Below, piece after piece: positions 44,314 through 52,505 of a stretch of DNA of 52,508 bases. The notes under the pieces were generated by a model. That model worked only from the letters and a program-made list of their open reading frames with translations, did not search any database and was not told where the DNA came from. The position numbers were made by a program, and so were the translations under genes. The first letter of the stretch is position 1; the number at the start of each line of letters is the position of its first letter. This DNA comes from an uncultured Bacteroidales bacterium (lineage in GTDB: Bacteria > Bacteroidota > Bacteroidia > Bacteroidales > UBA3663): positions 1 to 52,508 of the forward strand of contig CAJOLH010000011.1 of NCBI GenBank assembly GCA_905235375.1, read 5' to 3'.

Positions 44314-46380
44314 TTATCGAATTGTCGAATAATTCTTGAGTCCAGTCTTCAGGAAGTTGACGTAGGCATCAATATCCTCGTCGTAGCTGTAGCTTCCATT
44401 CAAAGGATTGCCCTTGCCGTCGAGCAGCACATAGAATGGCTGGGCGTTGGCACCGAACTTCGAACGCTGCAGATAGCTCCACTTGTCACCGATGGTGCGA
44501 AGTTTCACATCCTTGCCGTTCTCCTTGACAATCTGTACTTCGGGCAGTGCCGTCTTGTCGTCAACCATCAGTTCGATGAGGATGTAGTCATTGTCGATGA
44601 TGTTCTTCACCTGAGGATCGGTCCAAACGGCAGCTTCCATCTTGCGGCAATTGACGCAGCCAAAACCGCTGAAATCTACAAGTACTGGTTTACCGGCTCG
44701 TTGCGCTGCCTCCATGCCTTCCTCATAACTATGATAGGTAACGATAGCATCTTCGCCAAGTTTGAAATCCTGGGTGGACATGGGAGGCGCGAATGCCGAG
44801 ATAGCTTTGCAAGGAGCACCCCACAGACCTGGAACCATATACATTGAGAACGAGAAGCAGACCAGTGCGAGCATCAACTGGGTGACCGACACGCGGTCGG
44901 ATGGGTCAGGATCATCATCATGGGGCAGACGGATCCAGCCAAGCAGATACATACCACACAGGGCAAAGATGACAATCCAAAGGGCAATGAAAGTTTCGCG
45001 GTCGAGGATGCGCCAACCATACGCAAGGTCGGCCACCGAAAGGAACTTGAAGGCCAAGGCAAGTTCGCAGAAGCCGAGCACAACCTTCACCATGTTGAGC
45101 CAACCGCCCGACGAAGGCATCGATTGGAGCATGGAGGGGAACATGGCAAACAGCGTGAACGGAAGACTCAGGGCGAGTGCAAAGCCGAACATACCGATGG
45201 CAGGATAGAGCATCGAGCCGGAGGTGGCAGCCTCGACGAGCAGCGTGCCGATGATGGGGCCAGTGCAGCTGAACGAAACGAGGCAAAGGGTGAATGCCAT
45301 GAAGAAGATGGAAAGCAGGCCGGTGGTAGCATCGGCTTTTGCATCGAGCTTGGTAGTCCACGATTCAGGAAGGGTGAGATCGAAGGCACCGAAGAATGAG
45401 AGGGCAAAGACTACCAGCAGGAGGAAGAAGATGATGTTGAACACAGCATTGGTGGCCAGACTGTTGAGTGCAGATGCACCGAAGATGATGGTGATGAGCA
45501 ACCCGAGTCCCACATAGATGACGATGATGGAAATACCGTAGGTCACAGCATCCTTGATCGACTTGTTGCGATCCTTGGTGCGCTTGAGGAAGAAGCTTAC
45601 GGTCATGGGTATCATGGGCCATACGCAGGGAGTGATGAGGGCAACGAGGCCGGCAATGAATCCCGCTATGAGGATGTACCACCATGAGTGGGCACGTCCG
45701 GAATCGTCGCCTGTGGAGGCTCCATCCGAGAATGCTTCGAGCTGGTCGATGACGGGAGCCCAAAGTCCTTCAGCGCTTACGGGTGCGGGCGCAGCATCAA
45801 CGATGGCGGGGGCATCAGTGACAGGTTCTGCAACTGGCTCGGAAGGCGTTCCGTTGTCTGTCGTTTTCGCAGGTGTGGCGGATTCCGTCGCAGCAGAAGC
45901 GGGTGCGTCATCCTTGGCAGCAATGTCTGCTTCGCCGGTGATAGTGAATTCGTAACGTGTGGGTGGCGTGCACATACCATCGTTGCACGACATGAAGAAA
46001 ACGAAGCCCTCGACCTTGAAGGGAGAACTCTTGATGTTGAATCTTTGTGCAAACGACACGGTGTTCTCGTAGAACGACAAATCCATGTCGAAAGCCTGGT
46101 CGTGTGTCTTGATCAGTTTGCCGTCGGAAACTATGGTCGGACCTTTGGCTTTCAGACCTTCGAGTGTCTCGAAGACGAACTCAGTCTTCTGTGGGCCACC
46201 TTCGGGGATGTCCATCGCATAGAGATGGAATGTCGGGTCGATGTTGGCAGTAAAGGTTACGGTAAGTTCCTGCCCTTTGACTTGGCTCTTATGCGTCCAT
46301 TTCACAGGCTCCATAATTTGTGCCGATAGCATGGTGCCGAGGGTGAGCAGCAGGAAGGTGAGGGAAAAGATTCTTTTCAT
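44314..46380 (-). CDS. dsbD: Thiol:disulfide interchange protein DsbD
   Basis: 688 aa. Signal peptide (to about LSAQ), an N-terminal immunoglobulin-like DsbD-alpha domain (about 20-150; FFMSCNDGMCTPPTRYEF holds its Cys pair), a low-complexity Ala/Pro/Thr linker, eight predicted helices (about 230-500) with Cys in ITPCVWPM and SFSCTGP, and a C-terminal thioredoxin domain with Cys575 and Cys578 in GFGCVNCRK. It carries electrons from cytoplasmic thioredoxin across the inner membrane to periplasmic thiol proteins, and trxB two genes on would feed it. Confidence 0.95.
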   Translation of the reverse strand: MKRIFSLTFLLLTLGTMLSAQIMEPVKWTHKSQVKGQELTVTFTANIDPTFHLYAMDIPEGGPQKTEFVFETLEGLKAKGPTIVSDGKLIKTHDQAFDMDLSFYENTVSFAQRFNIKSSPFKVEGFVFFMSCNDGMCTPPTRYEFTITGEADIAAKDDAPASAATESATPAKTTDNGTPSEPVAEPVTDAPAIVDAAPAPVSAEGLWAPVIDQLEAFSDGASTGDDSGRAHSWWYILIAGFIAGLVALITPCVWPMIPMTVSFFLKRTKDRNKSIKDAVTYGISIIVIYVGLGLLITIIFGASALNSLATNAVFNIIFFLLLVVFALSFFGAFDLTLPESWTTKLDAKADATTGLLSIFFMAFTLCLVSFSCTGPIIGTLLVEAATSGSMLYPAIGMFGFALALSLPFTLFAMFPSMLQSMPSSGGWLNMVKVVLGFCELALAFKFLSVADLAYGWRILDRETFIALWIVIFALCGMYLLGWIRLPHDDDPDPSDRVSVTQLMLALVCFSFSMYMVPGLWGAPCKAISAFAPPMSTQDFKLGEDAIVTYHSYEEGMEAAQRAGKPVLVDFSGFGCVNCRKMEAAVWTDPQVKNIIDNDYILIELMVDDKTALPEVQIVKENGKDVKLRTIGDKWSYLQRSKFGANAQPFYVLLDGKGNPLNGSYSYDEDIDAYVNFLKTGLKNYSTIR

Positions 46381-46393
46381 CTTAATAAGTTAT

Positions 46394-46993
46394 TCAAACT
46401 GTTTCTAAGAGTTTATGCACTTGTGCGATAATCGAATGTGTGTCATCGTTGAGTATGATGTGATTGGCGCGACGAATCTTTTCCTCTTGGGGCATCTGAG
46501 AAGCGATGCGACTCAAAACCTTTTCGCGAGAGGCATTGTCACGCTGCATGGCCCGAAGGATGCGCAGTTCGACGGGCGCACTGACTGCCCACACTTCGTC
46601 AGGGGTGGACAGATGGTCGAACCCCGATTCATAAAGAATGGCTGACTCGAAAAAGAAATACTCTTTCGACTCGGCCAGAATTTGGGTCTGCATGTCGCGC
46701 CACACAGCAGGATGGACGCAAGCATTCATCTTGGTTAAGGCATCGGGCCTCGAAAAGATCACGTCCGACAGATAAGGCTTGTTGAGTAGCCATGAGCCGT
46801 TGGCGGAGGGAAGATAGGTGTCAGTGCCGAAGAGTCGGCAAAGTTCGTTGCGCAGTTGTTCATCGTGGGTCATGAGCCATTTGGCTCGCTCATCACAGTC
46901 ATAGACCGTGTAGCCCATGACACGCAGTAGCTGCGAGACCACCGACTTGCCCGAGCCTATCCCGCCCGTGATGGCTATCAGTTTAGCACTCAT
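46394..46993 (-). CDS. coaE: Dephospho-CoA kinase
   Basis: 199 aa. P-loop ITGGIGSGKS at 8-17, then YTVYDCDERAKWLM, the substrate-binding HPAVWRDMQ and FFFESAILYESGF, and RILRAMQRDNASREKVLSRIASQMP for the lid. It performs the last step of coenzyme A synthesis. Its ATG overlaps the stop of the YbbR-like gene by 4 bp, and dsbD follows after 13 bp. Confidence 0.96.
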   Translation of the reverse strand: MSAKLIAITGGIGSGKSVVSQLLRVMGYTVYDCDERAKWLMTHDEQLRNELCRLFGTDTYLPSANGSWLLNKPYLSDVIFSRPDALTKMNACVHPAVWRDMQTQILAESKEYFFFESAILYESGFDHLSTPDEVWAVSAPVELRILRAMQRDNASREKVLSRIASQMPQEEKIRRANHIILNDDTHSIIAQVHKLLETV

Positions 46994-48009
46994 CTTTTCT
47001 CAATGACATATTCGGCTATTCGTGGGGAGATTTGCACATTGGTCACAATCTCGGGCTGTCCGATGTAGCGCACAGCAATGGGCAATCTGCCCTGACGCAC
47101 CTGACTCTGCAGACTATCGTAGTTGACGGAGATGATGAAGTTCTCAGGAGTGATGTCACGGTAATGTTCGAAATCGACAAGGCACGTCAAGTCCACGGAA
47201 TAGGGGAAGACGATGAGGTGACGATTGCTTGGCTCGTTGAGCACCTGCACCTCCACTTGCCCCAACGTCTTTTCGACATATTGAGCAACGGGAATCATGA
47301 CTTTCACTTTCGAAGGAGTGCCTTTTACGCCGAGGGGCAATTCGAGTGACAGTGTCTCTTCGAGGGTGTCGGTCATGTTCTGTCTGCCTTCGCTGACGGC
47401 ATAGACCCACTGCATGGTGTCGAGCACAGCGGCAGGTGCATTGATGACAATTGAATCGGGTTCGATTTGAGGGGCACGCATTCGATAATTGTCAGCCACG
47501 GTATAGGTGCCGCTCAACTTGACGGGGAACTTGCGACCCTCGGTTTGTGCAAAACGGGCATCGATGAGCGAAGGCGTGATGGCTACAACACGGGTGCTGC
47601 TTTCGAGACCAGCCATCAGCAGAGACTGCAATTCGGCAGCCGAGATGCGGAAGTTGCCCAACACGTCGGCATATCGCTCAAAGTTGACGCTGAGTGAATC
47701 CAGACGATTGTTCAAGCCGTAGTTCGAGAGTCGGGCATTGGTGTCGGAAATGGTCACCTTGAGTTCTTTGGGCACGTGGGTGGTGAACACCATGTCCTGC
47801 GGCTGGTCCTCGACAGTCAGTTTCACGATGAAGTCAGAGGCCGATTCTTCGCGGGCAGTTTGGACAACCCAGAAGAAGAAGGCTATCGCAATAAAGATCA
47901 GGAAGGTCCCCAGTTCATTACGTCGAAAACGATTGATGAAGATGTTGGCTTTCCTGATGAATTTCGACGGACGTGTTTCGTTGCCGCTATCGTGCCTTGA
48001 TGGAGCCAT
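46990..48009 (-). CDS. YbbR/CdaR-like membrane protein
   Basis: 339 aa. One N-terminal helix (FLIFIAIAFFFWVVQTA, about 36-52) and three or so YbbR-type beta repeats outside the cytoplasm, e.g. QDMVFTTHVPKELKVTISDTN and GTPSKVKVMIPVAQYVEK. In Firmicutes CdaR controls the di-adenylate cyclase CdaA; in Bacteroidota the ybbR-like gene often sits between yajC and coaE, as here, and its role is unclear. It starts one base after the yajC stop codon. Confidence 0.82.
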   Translation of the reverse strand: MAPSRHDSGNETRPSKFIRKANIFINRFRRNELGTFLIFIAIAFFFWVVQTAREESASDFIVKLTVEDQPQDMVFTTHVPKELKVTISDTNARLSNYGLNNRLDSLSVNFERYADVLGNFRISAAELQSLLMAGLESSTRVVAITPSLIDARFAQTEGRKFPVKLSGTYTVADNYRMRAPQIEPDSIVINAPAAVLDTMQWVYAVSEGRQNMTDTLEETLSLELPLGVKGTPSKVKVMIPVAQYVEKTLGQVEVQVLNEPSNRHLIVFPYSVDLTCLVDFEHYRDITPENFIISVNYDSLQSQVRQGRLPIAVRYIGQPEIVTNVQISPRIAEYVIEKR

Positions 48010-48010
48010 G

Positions 48011-48367
48011 TTATTTTGGCTGAGCTGCTGTTACGTCATTGAGATCCTTGAAGACACATTCCTTGCTGACCTGAACCGTGGTCGAGTAGTCGGGCTTGAG
48101 GCTGATGAGGAAGCTTTCGACTTCTGAATTGCCTTTCTTGTCGGGTTGTGACATCTTCACACCTACAATCTTGCCATAGAGTCCACCAGTCGTGATTACG
48201 TTGTCGCCTTTCTTCATGTTGTTGCGCTCCTCACGCAGTTTCTTTTGCTGTTGCTGCTGAGGACGGATCATGAAGAAGTAGAACACTGCGATGATCAGTA
48301 CGATGAAAATCAACGAACTGTAGGGGCTGCCGCCTGCTGCGGCCTGAAGTAAAATGGTGTTAAGCAT
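48011..48367 (-). CDS. yajC: Preprotein translocase subunit YajC
   Basis: 118 aa. One membrane helix (SLIFIVLIIAVFYFFMI, 18-34) followed by RPQQQQQKKLREERNNMKKGDNVITTGGLYGKIVGV, the family signature. YajC joins the SecDF accessory complex of the Sec translocon. It follows nusB by 21 bp in a conserved Bacteroidota order. Confidence 0.95.
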   Translation of the reverse strand: MLNTILLQAAAGGSPYSSLIFIVLIIAVFYFFMIRPQQQQQKKLREERNNMKKGDNVITTGGLYGKIVGVKMSQPDKKGNSEVESFLISLKPDYSTTVQVSKECVFKDLNDVTAAQPK

Positions 48368-48388
48368 ATTGTTTGTTTTTTGGTTGTT

Positions 48389-49312
48389 TTATTTCTTGAA
48401 GATTACATGATCGGCACGCCACGTGGTGGTTATCTTGTCGATGACACCATTGGCGAAGCTGGCCGACTTGGCAGAACTGTAGTGCTTGGCCAGTTCGATA
48501 TATTCGTTCATTGAGATGGCTATTGCGATGTCGGGGAAATGGCGTATCTCCGAGAGGGCGCATGAGATAATCACCTTGTCCATCATGGCGATGCGTTCGG
48601 CCTCCCAGTTGGGGGTGATGGCATCGATGAGCTTCACGTTGTCGTAGTATTCGTCGAGGGCATAGTGGAAGAGGTCGAGGGCAAACCGCTCATCTTCTTC
48701 TTTTAGGAAGAGCTTGCCGGCAGGAACCATCTCTCTTTCGGGCTTGAGCCGCTGTATCATGCGTGTGAGCGCCTTGAGCACAGTGGTCAGGTCGTCGTTC
48801 CAGTAGATGTCGCGTTCCTCAAGCACCTCGTCAAGCTTTTCGCATTGGGGGAAGATGGTGGTAAGGATTTCCAGCCATAGCTCCTTGTCCTGTTCGAAGG
48901 TAGGAGCCTCGCGTTGCGACATGTACTGTCCGAAAGACTCGCTCTGCTCGATGGCTTCGAGGATGGTGCGGTAGAGTTCGGTGTCGAAGTCGCTGGTGAG
49001 TCCTTCACGCTCGCAGTAATCCACGGCCTCGCTCTTCTCGGCAATCATCTGTGCCAGCTTGTTATCGACAAAGCGGGTATTGGGGTTCAGTTCTTCGCGT
49101 GTAGGCAGAAATTTGCCTTTTGCGGCCAAAATCTGCTGGCGGCGATAATCGGTCACCTTCACGATGAGGGCCAAAAGGTAGTTGTAGAGTTTCTGTGTGG
49201 CTTCGAGCGACTCGCGGAGCATACCATCAGCAAAGATGCGTGGCTCCTCGCTCTGCAGGCAGGCATAAACGAGTTGAACGGTTTTGATGCGTATAAGTAG
49301 TCTGTTGATCAT
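48389..49312 (-). CDS. nusB: Transcription antitermination factor NusB
   Basis: 307 aa from ATG 49312, which lies 24 bp after the -7 element; the upstream ATG at 49399 precedes the promoter. MINRLLIRIKTVQLVYACLQ begins it and the NusB fold is at the C-terminus (FALDLFHYALDEYYDNVKLIDAITPNWEAERIAMMDKVIISCALSEIRHFPDIAIAISMNEYIELAKHYSSAKSASFANGVID). The ~150 extra N-terminal residues are typical of Bacteroidota NusB. It binds boxA of rRNA transcripts with NusE. It opens the long minus-strand gene run. Confidence 0.95.
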   Translation of the reverse strand: MINRLLIRIKTVQLVYACLQSEEPRIFADGMLRESLEATQKLYNYLLALIVKVTDYRRQQILAAKGKFLPTREELNPNTRFVDNKLAQMIAEKSEAVDYCEREGLTSDFDTELYRTILEAIEQSESFGQYMSQREAPTFEQDKELWLEILTTIFPQCEKLDEVLEERDIYWNDDLTTVLKALTRMIQRLKPEREMVPAGKLFLKEEDERFALDLFHYALDEYYDNVKLIDAITPNWEAERIAMMDKVIISCALSEIRHFPDIAIAISMNEYIELAKHYSSAKSASFANGVIDKITTTWRADHVIFKK

Positions 49313-49335
49313 TTTGTTTACTTTAAAAATCGGGG

Positions 49336-49343
49336 CAAAGATA
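49336..49343 (-). promoter_or_regulatory. TAnnTTTG promoter for the nusB gene run
   Basis: TATCTTTG followed by CCCC on the minus strand, 24 bp upstream of nusB. Gaps down to the desulfidase-like gene are all under 25 bp, so this promoter may serve seven genes. Confidence 0.7.
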
Positions 49344-49449
49344 CAAATTATTTTTCGTGTTGCCAAATTTTGATAAAAAAAATAGTGCTGAATGCACATA
49401 AAATGATTGTTGAATGGACATTCAGCATTTCAGGTTGTCTTTTTCCAAA

Positions 49450-50010
49450 TCATTGCACGTCGCCCTTGATGAAAGCTCGGACCGCAGCTTCGGTCATCTG
49501 CATCACTTTGGGAATCTTGGCGAAGAGTGTTGCGTCAGCCAACATCACGCGGTCAGGGAGGTCGAAGGCACGCGCTCTGTCGTGCTCCACATAGGTGGGG
49601 TCAATCTGGAAATATTCGCCCGACACCTTGTTCCCGTTGCAACTTGTGACGTGGAAGATTGTGGTCATCTCGTCGTAATACGCAACAATGTAATCGCCTG
49701 GCTGCGGTGTGGCTTCCCACTCGCCGAAGCCATCGAACGTAGGCAAAAGGGGAGAGGTCTCCGCTTCGCGTACCAGCTTGACGCAAAGTTGCAGACTCTC
49801 GCTTATCTGTCGCTTGATGCGCTCATAGGTCTCGGGTCGTATCTGCGGATCCTTCAAGCGATAGGTCATCGTTGACGAGAAGCCGCTCACCTCCATGCCG
49901 TCAGGACGGCAGAAGCATTGTTCGGCGTGCAGCTTCGTCCCTTCGATGGCCATCACCTTGTAGGCCTTCGATGGATCAAACCTATTCACGTAACATTCGC
50001 CTGCCTGCAT
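49450..50010 (-). CDS. Hypothetical cytoplasmic protein
   Basis: 186 aa; I do not recognise the family. There is no signal peptide or membrane helix. A first half with GECYVNRFDPSKAYKVMAIEG and a CFCRP cysteine pair is followed by a helical KRQISESLQLCVKLVREAE and a C-terminal half with EATPQPGDYIVAYYDEMTTIFHVTSC, which suggests small beta barrels. A promoter at 50066 supports expression. It lies divergently from the umuD operon and is transcribed towards nusB as a single gene. Confidence 0.7.
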   Translation of the reverse strand: MQAGECYVNRFDPSKAYKVMAIEGTKLHAEQCFCRPDGMEVSGFSSTMTYRLKDPQIRPETYERIKRQISESLQLCVKLVREAETSPLLPTFDGFGEWEATPQPGDYIVAYYDEMTTIFHVTSCNGNKVSGEYFQIDPTYVEHDRARAFDLPDRVMLADATLFAKIPKVMQMTEAAVRAFIKGDVQ

Positions 50011-50065
50011 AATTTGTCTTGTCGTTCTATGTATTTTATTATATGTATTTTATTAAATGTGGGCG

Positions 50066-50073
50066 CAAAGATA
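50066..50073 (-). promoter_or_regulatory. TAnnTTTG promoter for the hypothetical gene
   Basis: TATCTTTG followed by GCGCCC on the minus strand, 55 bp upstream of the ATG at 50010. Confidence 0.6.
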
Positions 50074-50160
50074 AGGCTTTTTTGATAAAGCCGTACATTT
50101 TCACTCCGATATTTTGCTGTAGAATGGATAAATTCGTTGTTTGGCGTGACAAAAATTAGG

Positions 50161-50198
50161 ATAAAATTTGGAGATTTGGAAGAAAAGAAGTATCTTTG
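50161..50198 (+). promoter_or_regulatory. Promoter of the small protein-umuD-umuC operon
   Basis: TTTG at 50167-50170 and TATCTTTG at 50191-50198 with 20-bp spacing. The block TAAAATTTGGAGAT at 50162-50175 is at the same distance from the -7 element as in the hpt promoter (15002-15015). I found no obvious SOS-type palindrome. Confidence 0.7.
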
Positions 50199-50245
50199 CA
50201 CCCTCATTTACACATGAAATAAAACTTAAACGAATAGGAGACATC

Positions 50246-50428
50246 ATGAAACGTATCAGAAAAAGCAAGTCACGCATCACCATCGACGACTTCGTGAAGG
50301 CCATGAAGAAGGCCAATCGGGAAGCAGAGCAGCAGATGTTGGGCCCTGGTTTCCACGCGAAGGACAAGGCTCATCGCTCAAAGAAGATCTATTCCCGAAA
50401 GAACAAGCACAAAAGGCAGGATAATTGA
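50246..50428 (+). CDS. Small basic protein, 60 aa, unknown
   Basis: 60 aa from ATG 50246, with AGGAG 7-11 bp before it, an unusually good ribosome-binding site for this phylum. It is strongly basic (KRIRKSKSRITIDDFVKAMKKANREAEQQ at the start, HRSKKIYSRKNKHKR at the end) with a short helix in the middle, which suggests nucleic acid or ribosome binding. It is the first gene of the transcript that continues into umuD 18 bp later, so a link to damage tolerance is possible but unproven. Confidence 0.72.
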   Translation: MKRIRKSKSRITIDDFVKAMKKANREAEQQMLGPGFHAKDKAHRSKKIYSRKNKHKRQDN

Positions 50429-50445
50429 CAATGAAATAAAAGGAT

Positions 50446-50886
50446 ATGTCGAACATTCAAATCATACAGGGAGATTTCGAGAAGAAGCTGAAGCTTCAGC
50501 TTGCTCCTGGCATCAAGGCTGGATTCCCATCCCCGGCAGAAGACTATAACCACGATACGCTGGACTTCAATCGGGACCTCATTCGCAATCCAGAAGCGAC
50601 GTTCTACGGAAAGGTAGAGGGCGATTCGATGATTGAGGCAGGAATCTGTGACGGCGACATTGCCGTCATCGACCGTTCTGTTGAGGCGCAGGATGGCGAC
50701 ATCATCGTGGCCTATATCAACGAGGAGTTTACCATCAAATACCTCGACCTGACGCATCGAAGTGAGGGATATATCGAACTGCGTCCGGCAAACAAGGACT
50801 TCAAGCCTATCCGCATCAACGGGGATGATGACTTCGAGGTGTGGGGCGTAGTGGTATGGACAATCAAGAACTGGAGAAAATACTAA
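50446..50886 (+). CDS. umuD: UmuD-like S24 family self-cleaving protein
   Basis: 146 aa. The S24 catalytic pair is Ser61 in KVEGDSM and Lys98 in EFTIKYL, and the cleavage site Ala25-Gly26 is in GIKAGFPSPAED, at the place found in E. coli UmuD. There is no DNA-binding HTH, so it is UmuD and not LexA. RecA filaments would trigger its self-cleavage, producing the form that joins UmuC as a translesion polymerase. It lies 7 bp before umuC. Confidence 0.94.
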   Translation: MSNIQIIQGDFEKKLKLQLAPGIKAGFPSPAEDYNHDTLDFNRDLIRNPEATFYGKVEGDSMIEAGICDGDIAVIDRSVEAQDGDIIVAYINEEFTIKYLDLTHRSEGYIELRPANKDFKPIRINGDDDFEVWGVVVWTIKNWRKY

Positions 50887-50892
50887 TCAACC

Positions 50893-52188
50893 ATGTACGG
50901 CATCATTGACTGCGATAACTGCTACGTTTCATGCGAGCGTGTCTTTCGGCCCGACCTGAAGGACAAGCCTGTCGTGGTGCTTTCGAACAATGACGGCTGC
51001 GTCGTAGCGCGTAGTAACGAAGCTAAGAAGATGGGCATCAAGGCCGGAACGCCTTATTTCCAGTTGGCAGAGCAGTTCCCTGGGCAGAAGATTGCGGTCT
51101 TCTCCAGTAATTATGAGCTTTATGGAGAACTGACGGGTCGAGTGATGAGCATCATTCGTAAGGAGGCTCCTGCCTATTTCCGCTACAGCATCGACGAATG
51201 TTTCGTTAATTTTGACGATGTGAAGCAGATGGATCTCAAGCAATGGGGAGAGAACCTGCACAAGCGCATCAAGCAGAGCGTCGGTATGCCCGTCAGCATC
51301 GGCATTGCGCCCAACAAGACCTTGGCAAAGTTGGCATCTCACTTCGCCAAGCGTCATACGGGTTATCGTCACTGCTGTCTCATCGACAGCGACGAGAAAC
51401 GCATCAAGGCGCTCAAGCTCTATCCCATCGAAGAGGTATGGGGCATTGGGCGTCGTTATGCTGCCCGAATGAAGTCAATGGGCATTGAGACTGCTTTCGA
51501 CTTCGCCAATCACAACCAGACGTGGGTCAAGGCGACGTTCCGCAACATCGTCATCGAACGTACCTGGCGCGAACTGAATGGCGAGGACTGTGTGCCCAAT
51601 GAGGAACTGGCTTCCAAGAAGAGCATCTGCACCAGCCGTTCGTTCAATGGTATGATTACCGACCTTGAAGGCCTTCGCACTCACGTTGCAAACTATGCTG
51701 CCCGTTGTGCCGAGAAGTTGCGTCAGCAAGGTTCTGTGGCCAACATCGTGAGTGTATTCATCTATACCAATCCCTTCCGCGAAGATCTGCCTCAATACAA
51801 CAATTTCATGGAGGCTCGTCTCTCCATGCCCACCAGCAGCACCATTGAGATAGTGAAGGCATCTTTCGATGTGCTTCAGCAGCTTTATCGTCCGGGCTAT
51901 CATTACAAAAAGGCAGGTGTTATCGTCATGGGCATCGGGCCGAAGAGTCCCATCCAGCTCGATCTCTTCGACTACAATGCCGAGCAGTTCCAGAAGATGA
52001 AGCGCCTCGATGCTGTCATCGACCACATCAACAAAGTGAATGGATCTGAGACTATCGTCCTTGGGTCACAACAATATACCAGTCGCGATGGCAAGGGGAA
52101 GGCCGATGTCTTTGCCAACGCTATCAAGCACGATTTCCGCAGTAAGAATCCCACCACCCGCTGGAGCGATATCATCCGACTGAAGTGA
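50893..52188 (+). CDS. umuC: Y-family DNA polymerase UmuC
   Basis: 431 aa. MYGIIDCDNCYVSCERVF has the first catalytic Asp residue; VVVLSNNDGCVVARSNEAKKMGI is the finger motif; YSIDECFV has Asp101 and Glu102 of the active site; MPVSIGIAPNKTLAKLAS and VWGIGRRYAARMKSMGI (HhH) follow, and the C-terminal ~50 aa fit DUF4113 (RDGKGKADVFANAIKHDFRSKNPTTRWSDI). It copies past damaged bases with UmuD'. Last gene of its transcript. Confidence 0.96.
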   Translation: MYGIIDCDNCYVSCERVFRPDLKDKPVVVLSNNDGCVVARSNEAKKMGIKAGTPYFQLAEQFPGQKIAVFSSNYELYGELTGRVMSIIRKEAPAYFRYSIDECFVNFDDVKQMDLKQWGENLHKRIKQSVGMPVSIGIAPNKTLAKLASHFAKRHTGYRHCCLIDSDEKRIKALKLYPIEEVWGIGRRYAARMKSMGIETAFDFANHNQTWVKATFRNIVIERTWRELNGEDCVPNEELASKKSICTSRSFNGMITDLEGLRTHVANYAARCAEKLRQQGSVANIVSVFIYTNPFREDLPQYNNFMEARLSMPTSSTIEIVKASFDVLQQLYRPGYHYKKAGVIVMGIGPKSPIQLDLFDYNAEQFQKMKRLDAVIDHINKVNGSETIVLGSQQYTSRDGKGKADVFANAIKHDFRSKNPTTRWSDIIRLK

Positions 52189-52220
52189 TATTCGTAAAAG
52201 GATAAAATGAAAATGAAGCG

Positions 52221-52319
52221 TTTTGTTTAATGGATTAAATAAAAAATGGCCGATTTTGTTTAATGGATTAAATAAAAATCGACTATTTTTGTTTAATGAA
52301 TTAAATAAAAAGGCAAAAT
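52221..52319. repeat. Three 33-bp phased repeats with TTTAAT/ATTAAA dyads
   Basis: Units at 52221-52253, 52254-52286 and 52287-52319 share TTTTGTTTAATGGATTAAAT followed by AAAAA (unit 3 has GAATT for GGATT). The dyad TTTAAT-gg-ATTAAA is centred in each. The period is three helical turns, as in the 32-bp repeats at 13046-13125. They end 25 bp upstream of a promoter. Confidence 0.85.
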
Positions 52320-52344
52320 ATTTGCAAAATCAATATATAATATC

Positions 52345-52352
52345 TATATTTG
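52345..52352 (+). promoter_or_regulatory. TAnnTTTG promoter for a gene beyond the right edge
   Basis: TATATTTG followed by CACCGC, preceded by the 33-bp repeats and followed by a leader element to the end of the window. Confidence 0.6.
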
Positions 52353-52361
52353 CACCGCACT

Positions 52362-52505
52362 TTTCGACATATCGAAAACAAAAGCGGATGATAACATTAT
52401 GGTCGCAAAGCTCAAAATTATAAGAAAATTATTATAAAAATTGTCAAAAAGGGATTCTTATAATTTTTTGATTTAATTTTTTGAGAATTTTGAGCGAAGC
52501 GACCT
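52362..52505 (+). repeat. Second full copy of the dispersed leader element
   Basis: TTTCGACATATCGAAAACAA and GATGATAACAT are followed by GGTCGC...GCTCAAAATT and, near the end, AATTTTGAGCGAAGCGACC, an inverted pair as at 3821-3963. Order and spacing match the copy upstream of the HTCS gene; between the arms the two differ. Confidence 0.65.
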
